A stretch of 64,000 nucleotides of DNA from Arthrobacter sp. Leaf69. GTDB lineage: Bacteria > Actinomycetota > Actinomycetes > Actinomycetales > Micrococcaceae. Positions 43,062-52,291 of the stretch are shown here, in pieces (positions within the stretch are counted from its first letter, which is position 1; each line of letters begins with the position of its first letter). Both the position numbers and the translations under genes were made by a program. The stretch spans positions 255,701-319,700 of the forward strand of contig NZ_LMLR01000011.1 in NCBI RefSeq assembly GCF_001422645.1. Reading direction: 5' to 3'. The notes beneath the pieces are model-generated. The model saw only the letters and a program-made list of their open reading frames with translations. It had not been told where the DNA came from and did no database searches.

Positions 43062-43568
43062 ATGAACAAGGTAGCGAGCAAGCACTTCGGAGAGGTCGAG
43101 CTCAACCACGGGAGGGACCACAACCTCACCGCCAAGCATGAACTGGCGGGCCAGATCGTGGAGCTTGACCTGAATGTCAATGCGCATGACCACTTCGACG
43201 AAGCGGCGATGCACAAAGTTGACTACCGGCTGCGCTTCCTGCCCGAACTCGTGGACCAGGTCCGGGAAATGATCGCCGAGGAACTGGAGCAGGACGGCAC
43301 CAGCCCCCAGGAGTACCGGCACTTCCACTGCAACGCGATCAAGGACGAGCACCTGAGGACCGTGTTCGGCGTCGAGGATAAGAGCCAGCTCACAGACGCC
43401 GTGTTCCTCAAGGCGCTGAAGCTGGGCCACGTGGGCATCTTCCCCGGCCAGCCGGAACGCTATTTCGTCCTGGACTTCACCCTCGGCTCGCACTTCACCG
43501 ACGAGGTGCTGGTGGCCTCCGCGGACGAGGACGGCGTCGTGGACGACGAGATCCTCTGGGAATCCTGA
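43062..43568 (+). CDS. DUF2004 family protein
   Basis: A 168-residue soluble acidic protein with KHFGEVELNHG, LDLNVNAHDHFDEAAMHKVDY, FPGQPERYFVLDFTLGSHFTDEVL and EDGVVDDEILWES, matching the DUF2004 family, whose function is unknown. The ATG at 43062 is preferred for conservation; ATG 43023 in the same frame is possible. It runs divergently from the aldehyde dehydrogenase with 99 bp between. Confidence 0.75.
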   Translation: MNKVASKHFGEVELNHGRDHNLTAKHELAGQIVELDLNVNAHDHFDEAAMHKVDYRLRFLPELVDQVREMIAEELEQDGTSPQEYRHFHCNAIKDEHLRTVFGVEDKSQLTDAVFLKALKLGHVGIFPGQPERYFVLDFTLGSHFTDEVLVASADEDGVVDDEILWES

Positions 43569-43607
43569 CCCCGGCTTATTTCTCTGCGCCGACCAAAGGC
43601 GGCCACC

Positions 43608-44375
43608 ATGGACGATATCCAAACAGGAGACAGCGGCACCACGCGTTCGGTGCCCCTTGAGGGATCCGGATCGCGCACGGTGGACAGAGGGTATTTGCGT
43701 ACTGCCGCGATGCTGATCTTTGGCGGCGTCGTGATTTCACTGCTGGCCGGCTTGTTTCATGCCGATGCGGCCAGCGCCAACGACCACGTTGCCTCCTTCA
43801 CCGAGTATGCCCATAGCGACATCTGGACCGCGGTGCACCTGGGCCAGTTCGTAGGCATGGCCCTGTTCGCCGGCGGAATGATTGCCCTGCTGGGCGCCCT
43901 GAATGTGCCGCACGGTGCACTGGCCCTGACAGCCCGTTTCGGCGCCCTCTCGGCGGCTGTTTCCATTGCGCTCTATGGCGCGCTCCAGGCCGTGGACGGC
44001 GTCGCCCTGAAGCACGCCGTGAATGCCTGGGCGTCCGCTGCAGGGCCGGAGAAGGCAATGCGCTTTGTCAGCGCGGAAGGAATCCGCTGGCTGGAGTGGG
44101 GAATGCGCAGTTACCACAGCTTCCTGTTCGGAAGCGCCCTGATTATTTCCAGCGTGGTCATCGTGGCCACACGCCGGGTCTCCCGCACAATCGGCATCCT
44201 TATGGGGCTATCCGGCGTGTCGTATCTGGCGCAAGGATGGATCATTGGAGCCGAAGGATTCGCAACCGCGAACGCGGTGCCGACGCTGTTCGGGATATTC
44301 CTCACCGTGGTCTGGACCGTTTGGCTGCTTATCAGCGCCTGGCGATTGAAAGAGCGGGCAGGCGCGGACGTCTGA
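43608..44375 (+). CDS. DUF4386-like membrane protein
   Basis: A 255-residue protein with six hydrophobic segments, including MLIFGGVVISLLAGLFH, FVGMALFAGGMIALLGAL, FGALSAAVSIALYGALQ, SALIISSVVIVATRR and FGIFLTVVWTVWLLISA. The pattern of paired helices with a Gly-rich start of each is like DUF4386 proteins, of unknown function. GGCGGCC precedes the ATG. It is 39 nt after the DUF2004 gene and may share its transcript. Confidence 0.7.
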   Translation: MDDIQTGDSGTTRSVPLEGSGSRTVDRGYLRTAAMLIFGGVVISLLAGLFHADAASANDHVASFTEYAHSDIWTAVHLGQFVGMALFAGGMIALLGALNVPHGALALTARFGALSAAVSIALYGALQAVDGVALKHAVNAWASAAGPEKAMRFVSAEGIRWLEWGMRSYHSFLFGSALIISSVVIVATRRVSRTIGILMGLSGVSYLAQGWIIGAEGFATANAVPTLFGIFLTVVWTVWLLISAWRLKERAGADV

Positions 44376-44397
44376 GGACATGTCCCCACCCGCCCCA

Positions 44398-44441
44398 GTG
44401 GTTGAGCCTGTCGACACCGGGGTTTCGACAGGCTCAACCAC
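44398..44441. repeat. REP-like palindrome, probable bidirectional terminator
   Basis: GTGGTTGAGCCTGTCGA (44398-44414) and TCGACAGGCTCAACCAC (44425-44441) are perfect 17-bp arms around a 10-nt spacer. It lies between two convergent genes. The same sequence family is, as I recall, dispersed in intergenic regions of Arthrobacter genomes, like REP elements. Confidence 0.8.
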
Positions 44442-44478
44442 TCAGAGGATTTCCGCTCCCCCCGGCCGCCGGTTCTTG

Positions 44479-46821
44479 CTACTTGGCGGCTTCCAGCAAT
44501 TCGGCGCGGACCGTCCTGGTAGCCGTGACGAGGTTGCGCAGGGACTCTTCGGTCTCGGCGTAGCCGCGGGTCTTCAGGCCGCAGTCCGGGTTGACCCAGA
44601 GCTGGCGGGACGGGACGTGCTTGACGGCGGTGCTGAGCAGTTCGGTGACTTCCTGCTCGCCCGGGACGCGCGGCGAGTGGATGTCGTAGACGCCCGGGCC
44701 CACGCCGCGGCCGAAGCCGTGGGATTCCAGGTCGTGGACTACCTCCATGCGGGAGCGGGCGGCCTCGATCGAGGTGACGTCGGCGTCGAGGCCGTCGATC
44801 GCGTCGATGATGGCGCCGAACTCCGAGTAGCACAGGTGCGTGTGGACCTGGGTGGCGTCCGCAGCGCCGGCGGTGGCGAGCCGGAAGGACTTCACGGACC
44901 AGTCCAGGTACGCGGCCTGGTCGGCCTTGCGCAGCGGCAGGAGCTCGCGCAGGGCGGGCTCGTCCACCTGGATGACCTGGATGCCGGCGGCTTCGAGGTC
45001 GGCGATTTCGTCGCGGAGGGCCAGGGCCACCTGGTTGGCGGTCTCGCCCAGCGGCTGGTCATCGCGGACGAAGGACCAAGCGAGGATCGTGACCGGTCCG
45101 GTGAGCATGCCCTTCATCGGCTTAGTGGTCAGGGACTGCGCGTACCGGGCCCACTCCACCGTGATCGGGGCGCTGCGGGTGACGTCGCCCCACAGGATGG
45201 ACGGGCGGGTGCAGCGGGATCCGTAGGACTGGACCCAGCCGTGCACCGTGACGTCGAAGCCTTCGAGGTTCTCGGCGAAGTACTGGACCATGTCATTGCG
45301 CTCCGGCTCGCCGTGGACCAGGACGTCGAAGCCGAGCTCTTCCTGCAGCTCCACGACGCGCTTGATCTCGTCCTTCATGAGCTGCTCGTACTGTTCAGTG
45401 CCGAGTTCGCCCTTGTTGGCGCGGGCCCGGGCAGTGCGGATCTCGCCGGTCTGCGGGAAGGAGCCGATGGTGGTGGTGGGCAGCGGCGGCAGGTGCAGGG
45501 CCTCGGTCTGTGCGGCCTCGCGGACCCCGTAGTCGGAGCGGCTGAAGTCGGCGCCGGTCAGGGCGGCGGTGCGGTTCCGGACGTCGGCCCGGCGGACGCC
45601 GTCGGCGGCGGCGCGGGAGGCGATGATGCGGGTGGCCTCGTCGATGGCGGGCTGGACTGCTGCCTCGTCGGTCAGCAGGCCCGCGAGGGTGACAACCTCG
45701 GCGGCCTTCTGGTCGGCGAACGCGAGCCAGCTGCGCAGCTGAGCGGAGAGCTGGACCTCCTCGTCGACGTCGTGCGGGACGTGCTGGGTGGAGGTGGAGG
45801 TGCTGATGGCGAGCTTGGCCACGGATTTCTTCAGCTCGGCGATCTTGGCCGCGGAGGCGGCGAGGTCATTGCGCCAGATGTTGTGGCCGTCCACGACGCC
45901 GGCAACCAGGGTCGTGTTACCCAGTGCGGCCAGACCGGCGGCGGAGGGAACCTCGCCCTTGAAAACGTCCAGGTGCAGGGCGTCGATGCCGGTGGCGGCG
46001 AGGGTGCCCAGCTGGCCGTTGAGCGCGCCGTACGGGGTGGAGACGAACAGCTGCGGGCGCTTAGCGGCGGCGGCGAGGACCTCGTAGGAGCGGGCGACGG
46101 CGGCCTGGATTTCCCCGGCCGGGGTGTCCTGGTCCACCACGAGGGCGGGCTCGTCGAGCTGGACCCAGCCGGCGCCAGCGGCGGCAAGCTTCTCCAGCAG
46201 TGCGGTGTAGACGGGGAGGACGTCCTCGAGGCGGGACAGCGGGCTGAAGCCGGCAGGGGCGTCATCGGAGGCCTTGCTCAGCAGGAGGAAGGTGACCGGG
46301 CCAACGATGTACGGGCGGGTCTCGACGCCGTTGGCGAGGGCGTATTCGAATTCCTCGACGATCCGGTTGGAAGTCAGCGCGAAGGTGGTCTCCGGGCCGA
46401 TTTCCGGGACGAGGTAGTGGTAGTTGGTGTCGAACCACTTGGTCATTTCCAGCGGCTGCTGGTCCTTGTTGCCACGGGCCAGAGTGAAGTAGCCGTCGAT
46501 GTCGAGCTGGCCGTCGGCGTCCAGGAGGTTGCCGAAGCGTGCCGGCACGGCGCCGAGGTGGGCGGCGGCGTCGAGCACCTGGTCGTAGTACGAGAAGGTG
46601 CCGGGAACGGCGGCGGCTTCGGTGAGGCCCAGGCCCTGGAGGCGCTTGGCGGTGCCGAGCTGGATCTCTTTGGCGGCGGCGTCCAGGGCGGTGGCGTCGA
46701 TCTTGCCGGCCCAGTAGGCCTCCACGGCCTTCTTGAGTTCGCGGCGGCGGCCGATGCGCGGGTAGCCCAGGATCGAGGCAGCCGGGAACGGAGTGGGGTT
46801 GAGCGTGTTCTTTTCAGTCAT
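44479..46821 (-). CDS. metE: Cobalamin-independent methionine synthase
   Basis: A 780-residue zinc enzyme transferring the methyl group from 5-methyl-tetrahydrofolate triglutamate to homocysteine. The double-barrel layout is clear: N-terminal ILGYPRIGRRRELKKA, C-terminal TTTIGSFPQTGEIR, and zinc ligands in HTHLCYSEF and NPDCGLKTR. Full family length. It lies 27 nt downstream of metF on the same strand; MetF makes its methyl donor. Confidence 0.97.
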   Translation of the reverse strand: MTEKNTLNPTPFPAASILGYPRIGRRRELKKAVEAYWAGKIDATALDAAAKEIQLGTAKRLQGLGLTEAAAVPGTFSYYDQVLDAAAHLGAVPARFGNLLDADGQLDIDGYFTLARGNKDQQPLEMTKWFDTNYHYLVPEIGPETTFALTSNRIVEEFEYALANGVETRPYIVGPVTFLLLSKASDDAPAGFSPLSRLEDVLPVYTALLEKLAAAGAGWVQLDEPALVVDQDTPAGEIQAAVARSYEVLAAAAKRPQLFVSTPYGALNGQLGTLAATGIDALHLDVFKGEVPSAAGLAALGNTTLVAGVVDGHNIWRNDLAASAAKIAELKKSVAKLAISTSTSTQHVPHDVDEEVQLSAQLRSWLAFADQKAAEVVTLAGLLTDEAAVQPAIDEATRIIASRAAADGVRRADVRNRTAALTGADFSRSDYGVREAAQTEALHLPPLPTTTIGSFPQTGEIRTARARANKGELGTEQYEQLMKDEIKRVVELQEELGFDVLVHGEPERNDMVQYFAENLEGFDVTVHGWVQSYGSRCTRPSILWGDVTRSAPITVEWARYAQSLTTKPMKGMLTGPVTILAWSFVRDDQPLGETANQVALALRDEIADLEAAGIQVIQVDEPALRELLPLRKADQAAYLDWSVKSFRLATAGAADATQVHTHLCYSEFGAIIDAIDGLDADVTSIEAARSRMEVVHDLESHGFGRGVGPGVYDIHSPRVPGEQEVTELLSTAVKHVPSRQLWVNPDCGLKTRGYAETEESLRNLVTATRTVRAELLEAAK

Positions 46822-46848
46822 GGGAAGTCCTAAATGTTGGTGGTGAGG

Positions 46849-47838
46849 TTAGCTGGCGAGCTGGCGGCGGCCGGCCGTGGGGCGGTGGCTACTGTGCCGG
46901 TTGCCACCGTGCCGGTTGCCTCGTTGAGGACGGGCCAGGGCGAGTTTGTCCAGCACGTCGAGCGCAGCCGAGTGTTCGTTGAAGGTGTAGAGGTGCAGAC
47001 CGGGGGCTCCGGCGTCCAGTGCCGCGTTGGCCAGGTCCACGGTGGCGCCGACCCCGATCCGGGTGCGTTCGGCGTCGGTATCGGCGGCGGCCAGCCGGTC
47101 GATCAGTTCCGGGGCCGGTTCGACGCCGGTCAGCTCGCCGAGGCGAGTGAGCCGGCGGATGCTGGTCAGCGGCATAACGCCCGGGATGATCGGGATGGTG
47201 ACGCCGGCACGGCGGGCCCGGGTCAGGAGGTCCGCGTACTGCTCGGTGTGGAAGAAGACCTGGGTGATGGCGAAGTCGGCGCCGGAGCGCTGCTTGGCCA
47301 GCAGCACCTCGACGTCGTGCGCCTCACTCGGGGACTCCGGGTGCCGGGTGGGGTACGCGGCGACGCCGACGGCCACCTTGCCGGCGCAGAGCAGCGCGGA
47401 GCGGCGCTGTTCGACGCGGCGGATGAGCTCGATCAGGTCCTGGGCGTAGCGCAGGGACCCCTCGGGCGGAACGCCGCCGTCCTTGGGCTGGTCACCGCGC
47501 AGGGCCAGGATGCCGCGCACGCCGACGTCGAGCAGTTCGCCGATGATCTCGGCGAGCTCCTGCGGCGAGTTCCCCACGCAGGTCAGGTGTGCCAGCGGCC
47601 GCAGGGTGGTTTCCTGGACGAGGCGGTTGATGAGCTCGACGGCGGTGTCCCGGTTGGAGCCGCTGGCGCCGTAGGTCACGGAGACGTAGTCCGGGTCCGT
47701 GCTTTCCAGTTCGCCGATGGTGGTCCAGAGCGATTCCGCCGCCGCGGGCGACCGCGGCGGGAAGAGCTCATAGGACAAGGCGACGGGGGCCGTGCCGGCC
47801 AGGTTTGGGTGGGTGTCAATAAGGCTAGGGGGAGACAT
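46849..47838 (-). CDS. metF: Methylenetetrahydrofolate reductase
   Basis: A 329-residue TIM-barrel flavoenzyme producing 5-methyl-tetrahydrofolate. Landmarks are SYELFPPRS with the catalytic Glu, VSVTYGASGSNRD, LAHLTCVGNS, ILALRGDQP, QVFFHTEQY and PGVMPLTS. The ATG at 47838 has AAGGA 5 nt upstream, and the conserved protein begins there. The C-terminal 25 residues are basic low complexity (RPQRGNRHGGNRHSSHRP). It is the first gene of a metF-metE operon. Confidence 0.96.
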   Translation of the reverse strand: MSPPSLIDTHPNLAGTAPVALSYELFPPRSPAAAESLWTTIGELESTDPDYVSVTYGASGSNRDTAVELINRLVQETTLRPLAHLTCVGNSPQELAEIIGELLDVGVRGILALRGDQPKDGGVPPEGSLRYAQDLIELIRRVEQRRSALLCAGKVAVGVAAYPTRHPESPSEAHDVEVLLAKQRSGADFAITQVFFHTEQYADLLTRARRAGVTIPIIPGVMPLTSIRRLTRLGELTGVEPAPELIDRLAAADTDAERTRIGVGATVDLANAALDAGAPGLHLYTFNEHSAALDVLDKLALARPQRGNRHGGNRHSSHRPTAGRRQLAS

Positions 47839-47880
47839 TTGCGTCCTTGGCTGTGAGCACTGACGGCTTGGCCCGGAATA

Positions 47881-48003
47881 CGGGTGCTGTCGGTGAGTTG
47901 AGTTTGGGGAACACGGAGCAAACTCCGGCAGGACGCAGCCGCGACTGTTACGCCTGATACGAAGTTGTCCGTGAGCAAATGTCAGGCCCACATGGGGGCA
48001 CCC
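47881..48003 (+). promoter_or_regulatory. Cobalamin-type riboswitch on the strand opposite metF
   Basis: On the plus strand the aptamer blocks occur in family order: GGGGAACACGG, AAACTCCGG, GCCGCGACTGTTA (CACTGT region) and the B12-box-like TGTCAGGCCCAC. GGGTGC (47882-47887) pairs with GCACCC (47998-48003) to close P1. The reverse strand shows none of these. It points away from metF-metE, lies within their predicted leader, and no B12-related gene follows on its own strand. Confidence 0.65.
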
Positions 48004-48078
48004 ACACCCTCCTGGGCCGCCGTGGGGCTGGCCGTGAGCGGAGGATCGCTGACACGTTACTGAGGTAACTTGGATAAG

Positions 48079-48108
48079 ACTCTACGGGCCGCCCGGGAAG
48101 CGGATCAA
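48079..48108 (-). promoter_or_regulatory. Predicted metF-metE promoter
   Basis: On the minus strand TTGATC (48103-48108) and TAGAGT (48079-48084) are 18 bp apart. Transcription from here would give a leader of about 235 nt that carries the reverse complement of the cobalamin aptamer. Confidence 0.5.
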
Positions 48109-48273
48109 GTCGGTTCCCGAATTAAGACGCACCTTTACGGCATATTTCATGTTCGGACAGAATATTGTTCGCCGCAAGGCCGGTTCCGCGTAGGGGCACT
48201 GCCCGCTTGGAACCCGGAATTCCGGGGACGGGAAGCCCTCCCCTTTGTGCCCGCGCAGGACTATTCTTTTGCC

Positions 48274-48477
48274 ATGATCCAGCTTCCAGCCAGCTACCAG
48301 GAGTACCTCGCCGGCAAGAGCGAGAGTTTCATTAACACGGTCCGGCCCATTCTGATGCAGTCGGCGGCGGACAAGGCACACGGAGTCAAGGTGTCCTACA
48401 ACCACGGCCCCACCGGCCACCAGGCACACGTGGACGAATCGATCCCCTTCGGCACCGTCGTCGAGGACATCGACTGA
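48274..48477 (+). CDS. Hypothetical protein, 67 aa
   Basis: A small soluble protein with an N-terminal helix (SYQEYLAGKSESFINTVRPI), a strand with KVSYNHGPTGHQAHVD and an acidic end. I know no family for it. TATTCT lies 6 nt before the ATG and there is no Shine-Dalgarno, so it probably has its own leaderless promoter. This argues against control by the cobalamin element about 270 bp upstream. Confidence 0.6.
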   Translation: MIQLPASYQEYLAGKSESFINTVRPILMQSAADKAHGVKVSYNHGPTGHQAHVDESIPFGTVVEDID

Positions 48478-48520
48478 CGCCATTGCCCCTGGCCCTGGCA
48501 GGCGTTAGCCTCCGGCGGCC

Positions 48521-49774
48521 CTAGCCCTCCAGCAGGAGGCGCTGCGAGCGGGGTGCCAGCGTGTGCTCCAGCACGAGGCAGGCGGCGCCGATCGCGCCGA
48601 CATCCTCGCCGACGCCGGTGCCGACCACCTCGATCTCGTGGATCTTCCGGGTGGCGCTGCCTTCCCGGACCAGCGCCGGGACACGTTCCAGATAGCGCTG
48701 CGAAAGGCAGGTCCAGAAGGGCCCGCCGAACACCACACGGTCCACGTCCAGAGCATTGGTGATGGTCGAGACGGCACGGGCCACCAGGACGGCGGAGTGG
48801 TCGATGATCTCCTCCGCCTTGGGGTCGCCGGCCGCGGCGGCGGCGCACAGCGCGGCGAAGCTCTCCTGGATGGCGGGGCCGGTCACGGCTTCGAGGGGGC
48901 CGTCCAGGACCCCGGCTTCGACGGCGCGGGCCACCAGCACCTGGGGAATGCTGGTGGACTTGACGCAGCCGCGCATCCCGCAGTCGCAGGGCGCCCCGTC
49001 GGGGTCGACGATGATGTGCCCGATCTCGCCGGCGTTTCCCGAGGTGCCGCGCACCACCTCGTCGTTCAGTACGATCCCGCAGCCGATTCCGGTGCCCATA
49101 TACATAAAGACGAAGCTGCCGGCGCCGCTGGGGCCGCCGGCCCAGGTCTCGGCCACGGCGGCACTGGTCACGTCCTTGTCCACGATGGTGGACAGCCCGG
49201 TGGCCGCGGACAGGGCGTCGCGGAGCGGCACCCGGTCCCAGCCCAGCAGGAGCGGAGGGTCCACAACCGTGCCCTCCTCAAGGTCGATCGGACCGGGCGA
49301 GGCGATGCCCAGGCCGGCGATCTTGGATGGGTCAACGCCGGAATCCGCAATGAGCAGCTTGATTTCGGCGGCGATGGTGTCAATGACGGCCCCGGGGTGG
49401 TTGCCGCCGGGGGTCTTGATCCGCGAATGCTTCACCACGGCCCCCACCAGGTCCAGCACCACGAACGTGGTCACTGCCGGGTCCAGGTGGACTCCCACGG
49501 CGTACATGCCGGACGACTTGAGCCTGAGCATGGTCCGGGGCTTGCCCGGTCCGGTGCCTTCCTTGCCTGCCTCGTAGATCAGGTCCTGGTCCAGCAGCCG
49601 GCGGGAGATATTGGAAATCGTCTGCGGGGACAGCCCGACGATCTGGGCCAGCTCCACCCGGCTGAGACCGGCCGGGGAACGCCGGATGGCATCGAGGATT
49701 ACCGTGAGGTTAAAGTCCCCCATGCGGGGCAAGTTGGTTCCGCGCCTCGGTGAGGGCTGGCGGATCTCAGTCAC
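48521..49774 (-). CDS. ROK-family transcriptional repressor
   Basis: A 417-residue protein with an N-terminal winged helix (about 20-85; LSRVELAQIVGLSPQTISNI) and a ROK sugar-kinase-fold domain. The latter has GLGIASPGPID, MYMGTGIGCGIVL and the zinc signature GHIIVDPDGAPCDCGMRGC. These repressors respond to sugars such as GlcNAc, xylose or glucose. GTG at 49774 with AGGGG upstream is the start. No sugar operon adjoins it, so the target is unknown. Confidence 0.93.
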   Translation of the reverse strand: MTEIRQPSPRRGTNLPRMGDFNLTVILDAIRRSPAGLSRVELAQIVGLSPQTISNISRRLLDQDLIYEAGKEGTGPGKPRTMLRLKSSGMYAVGVHLDPAVTTFVVLDLVGAVVKHSRIKTPGGNHPGAVIDTIAAEIKLLIADSGVDPSKIAGLGIASPGPIDLEEGTVVDPPLLLGWDRVPLRDALSAATGLSTIVDKDVTSAAVAETWAGGPSGAGSFVFMYMGTGIGCGIVLNDEVVRGTSGNAGEIGHIIVDPDGAPCDCGMRGCVKSTSIPQVLVARAVEAGVLDGPLEAVTGPAIQESFAALCAAAAAGDPKAEEIIDHSAVLVARAVSTITNALDVDRVVFGGPFWTCLSQRYLERVPALVREGSATRKIHEIEVVGTGVGEDVGAIGAACLVLEHTLAPRSQRLLLEG

Positions 49775-49857
49775 TGATAACCCCTAAACGTCTTTGGCCA
49801 CGCACTGCTTATTTCAGAATCGTACGTTACGCGGGTGTGACCGCCCACACGCCCGCT

Positions 49858-51084
49858 TCATACACCGGAAGATTTTCGGGTGCTGGCGGTCACCGTGAAT
49901 TTCGGATTCCGGCCAACTTCCCGGGTGGGACCGATCAGCCGCTGCAGCGCGGGCTGGTAGTGGAGATGGCTGTTGAACACCGTCCAAAGCTCCCCGCCCG
50001 GTGCGAGGACCCGCCCGGCAGCCTCGATCAGCTTGACGCCGGCCCCGGCATGAACCGCCGCTCCGACGTGGAACGGCGGGTTGAGCAGGATCAAATCGGC
50101 GCTGGCATCCGGCAGCGAACCCATGGCGTCGTCCTGGAGTGCCACAATCTGACCGGCGAGGCCGTTGGCTTCCGCCGTCGCCCTGGCCGAGTCGACGGCG
50201 GCGGCGGACTGGTCGGTGGCCGTGACCCGGGAGCCGGGGTTGCTGCGGGCGTACATGGCGGCGAGGATTCCGGTGCCGCAGCCCAGATCGATGGCGTGCC
50301 GTGCCTGCGGCATCCGGGGCAGGAACTCCAGCAGGAACCGGGTGCCGATATCCAGGCCGGTGCCGGCGAACACGGCGCCCCGCGCACACACGGTCAGTCC
50401 CAGCTCGGTGTTGACTTCGGTGACGGGGAACGGCGGGGCGCCCGTGGTGGGCTTAGGTCCGCGGGCCAGCAGGATGCGGGATTTCTGCCGGGCGTGCTGG
50501 GGCTGGACCTCGCTGAAGTGACGCTCCAGCACGGCGTTCATGCCCAGGCTCATGTGCTTGACCCGGCCGCCGGCCAGGAGTACGACGCCGGGGTCGGCGT
50601 GGCGGGCGACGGCGTCGGCAATCTCGTCCAGTTCCGCGAGGGATTTGGGCAGCTGGAGGAGCACCACCTTGGCCCCCGACAGGAGCCCTGGCCCCAGCGG
50701 GTGCTGTTCAAAGCCGCCGGTGATGCCCAGCTTCGCGGCGTTGTGCCGGAGGGCCCGCTCACCGGTGATGAGGTCCTGATGCACGCGGACGGGACGGGCC
50801 CCGCTGCCGGCGGCGTCGGGGTTGGCGGCGTCAGAGTTAGCGTCGGGGTTGGCGGCGTCGGGGTTGAAGGCGCCGAGCGTGAGGGCGCCGAGGGTCAGCG
50901 CCCCGTACCGGTCCCCCACAACGGCGAGCCGGCTGCCGGGGTGGAGGGCTCCGGCAGCGAGCACGTCCACGGCGGTGTCCAGAAGGAGTTTGTCCGTGGC
51001 GTCCCAGGCCTGCAGGTTGGGCGCCTCCACGTCCGGGAACCTGCCCATCCGGGAGAAGAGGGAATCAAGAGTGTTGTCCGCCAC
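49858..51084 (-). CDS. RsmC/RlmG-like rRNA guanine-N2 methyltransferase
   Basis: A 408-residue protein with two related halves. The C-terminal domain has a SAM motif (AIDLGCGTGILAAMYAR) and the N2-guanine catalytic tetrad NPPF in LILLNPPFHVGA; the N-terminal half lacks both, as in RsmC/RlmG. A low-complexity insert, NPDAANPDANSDAANPDAAG, lies at about residue 73-92, encoded by short DNA repeats at 50812-50900. Which rRNA position is modified cannot be told. GTG start at 51084. Confidence 0.88.
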   Translation of the reverse strand: MADNTLDSLFSRMGRFPDVEAPNLQAWDATDKLLLDTAVDVLAAGALHPGSRLAVVGDRYGALTLGALTLGAFNPDAANPDANSDAANPDAAGSGARPVRVHQDLITGERALRHNAAKLGITGGFEQHPLGPGLLSGAKVVLLQLPKSLAELDEIADAVARHADPGVVLLAGGRVKHMSLGMNAVLERHFSEVQPQHARQKSRILLARGPKPTTGAPPFPVTEVNTELGLTVCARGAVFAGTGLDIGTRFLLEFLPRMPQARHAIDLGCGTGILAAMYARSNPGSRVTATDQSAAAVDSARATAEANGLAGQIVALQDDAMGSLPDASADLILLNPPFHVGAAVHAGAGVKLIEAAGRVLAPGGELWTVFNSHLHYQPALQRLIGPTREVGRNPKFTVTASTRKSSGV

Positions 51085-51128
51085 GCGCGAGCTGCCGCCT
51101 TTTGTGAGTCAGGTGTGAGTCGGGGTGT

Positions 51129-52286
51129 TCAGGCCCGGAGGTTGAAGTTCCCTGCAAACTTATCCTGCTCCTCGAATAAACGCAGGATGCCCGCCACTGC
51201 GGCCCGCCCGGCCCGGTTGGCGCCGATCGTGGATGAGGACGGCCCATAGCCGATCAGATGGACCCGCGGTTCGGCGGCCACCCGGGTGCCGTCCATGGCG
51301 ATCCCGCCGCCGGGGCCGCGCAGGTGCAGCGGGGCGAGGTGCTCAAGCTCGGCCCGGAATCCGGTGGCCCAGAGGATGACATCGGCGGCCAGGAAGCTCC
51401 CGTCCGCCATCCGCACTCCCCCGGGCTCGATGCCGGCGAACATGGGGTGGCGCTCCAACACACCCCGGGCGGCAGCCGCGCGCAGGGCAGGAGTCCAGAT
51501 CAAGCCCGTGACGGCGACGACGCTTTGCGGCGGCAGACCCTGCCGCACGCGCTCCTCGACGAGGGCGACGGCGTCGTGCCCGGCCTGCCGGTCGAACGCG
51601 GCGTCCCGCCAGACCGGCTCCCGGCGGGTGAACCAGCTGGTGGTGGTGACCTGGGAAATCTCGTCCAGCAGCCCGACGGCGGAGATGCCCCCGCCCACCA
51701 CCACCACATGCCGGCCGCGGAACTCCTCCGCCGAGACGTAGTCCGCAACGTGCAGCTGCCGTCCGCGGAAGGACGCCCGGCCCGGGTAGATCGGCCAGAA
51801 CGGCCTGGACCAGGTGCCGGTCGCGTTGATGACGGCGCGGGCCGACCAGTCGCCGCCTGACGTGGCGATCCTTAGCCGCCCGCCGGCGTCGTGGTCCTCC
51901 GCCGCGACGGACCGGACTTTGACCGGCCGTTCGATGGCCAGCCCCAGTTGCTGTTCGTAGCCCCCGAAGTAGCGGGCCAGGAAGCTCGAGCTGGCTTCTT
52001 CCGGGTCGACGGCCGGCTGCGGGATACCGGGCAGGTCGCTGATGCCGTTCACGGTGGCCATGAGGAGGCTCTTCCAGCGGTGGCGCCACGCCCCGCCGGG
52101 GCCGTCCTCGGCGTCGAGGACGATGTAGCTCCTCACCGGCCCGGCAGGATTCCGGGCCTCCAGTGCGGTTCCGGCCGGGAGAAAGCCCCGGCGGTGCAGG
52201 TGGTAAGCGGCGGAGAGCCCGGCCTGGCCCGCGCCGATCACCACGACGTCGGCGGACCGGACCCGGCCGTCCATCCCTGCGGACAT
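51129..52286 (-). CDS. Flavin-dependent monooxygenase-like oxidoreductase
   Basis: A 385-residue protein with two Rossmann motifs: VVVIGAGQAGLSAAYHL for FAD near the N-terminus and VVVVGGGISAVGLLDEI for NADPH in the middle. It also has GTWSRPFWP and a late ILWATGFRAEL. This is the class of CzcO/flavin-containing monooxygenases. The substrate is unknown. It starts 5 nt after the PhnA-like gene ends and is followed by the methyltransferase, all one direction. Confidence 0.9.
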   Translation of the reverse strand: MSAGMDGRVRSADVVVIGAGQAGLSAAYHLHRRGFLPAGTALEARNPAGPVRSYIVLDAEDGPGGAWRHRWKSLLMATVNGISDLPGIPQPAVDPEEASSSFLARYFGGYEQQLGLAIERPVKVRSVAAEDHDAGGRLRIATSGGDWSARAVINATGTWSRPFWPIYPGRASFRGRQLHVADYVSAEEFRGRHVVVVGGGISAVGLLDEISQVTTTSWFTRREPVWRDAAFDRQAGHDAVALVEERVRQGLPPQSVVAVTGLIWTPALRAAAARGVLERHPMFAGIEPGGVRMADGSFLAADVILWATGFRAELEHLAPLHLRGPGGGIAMDGTRVAAEPRVHLIGYGPSSSTIGANRAGRAAVAGILRLFEEQDKFAGNFNLRA

Positions 52287-52291
52287 GCTGG

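Noticed and set aside
44380..46833. Long open frame (over 800 codons) on the plus strand across metE
   Set aside because: It is antisense to a clear metE gene, is low complexity Gly/Val/Asp, and comes from GC-rich codon bias.
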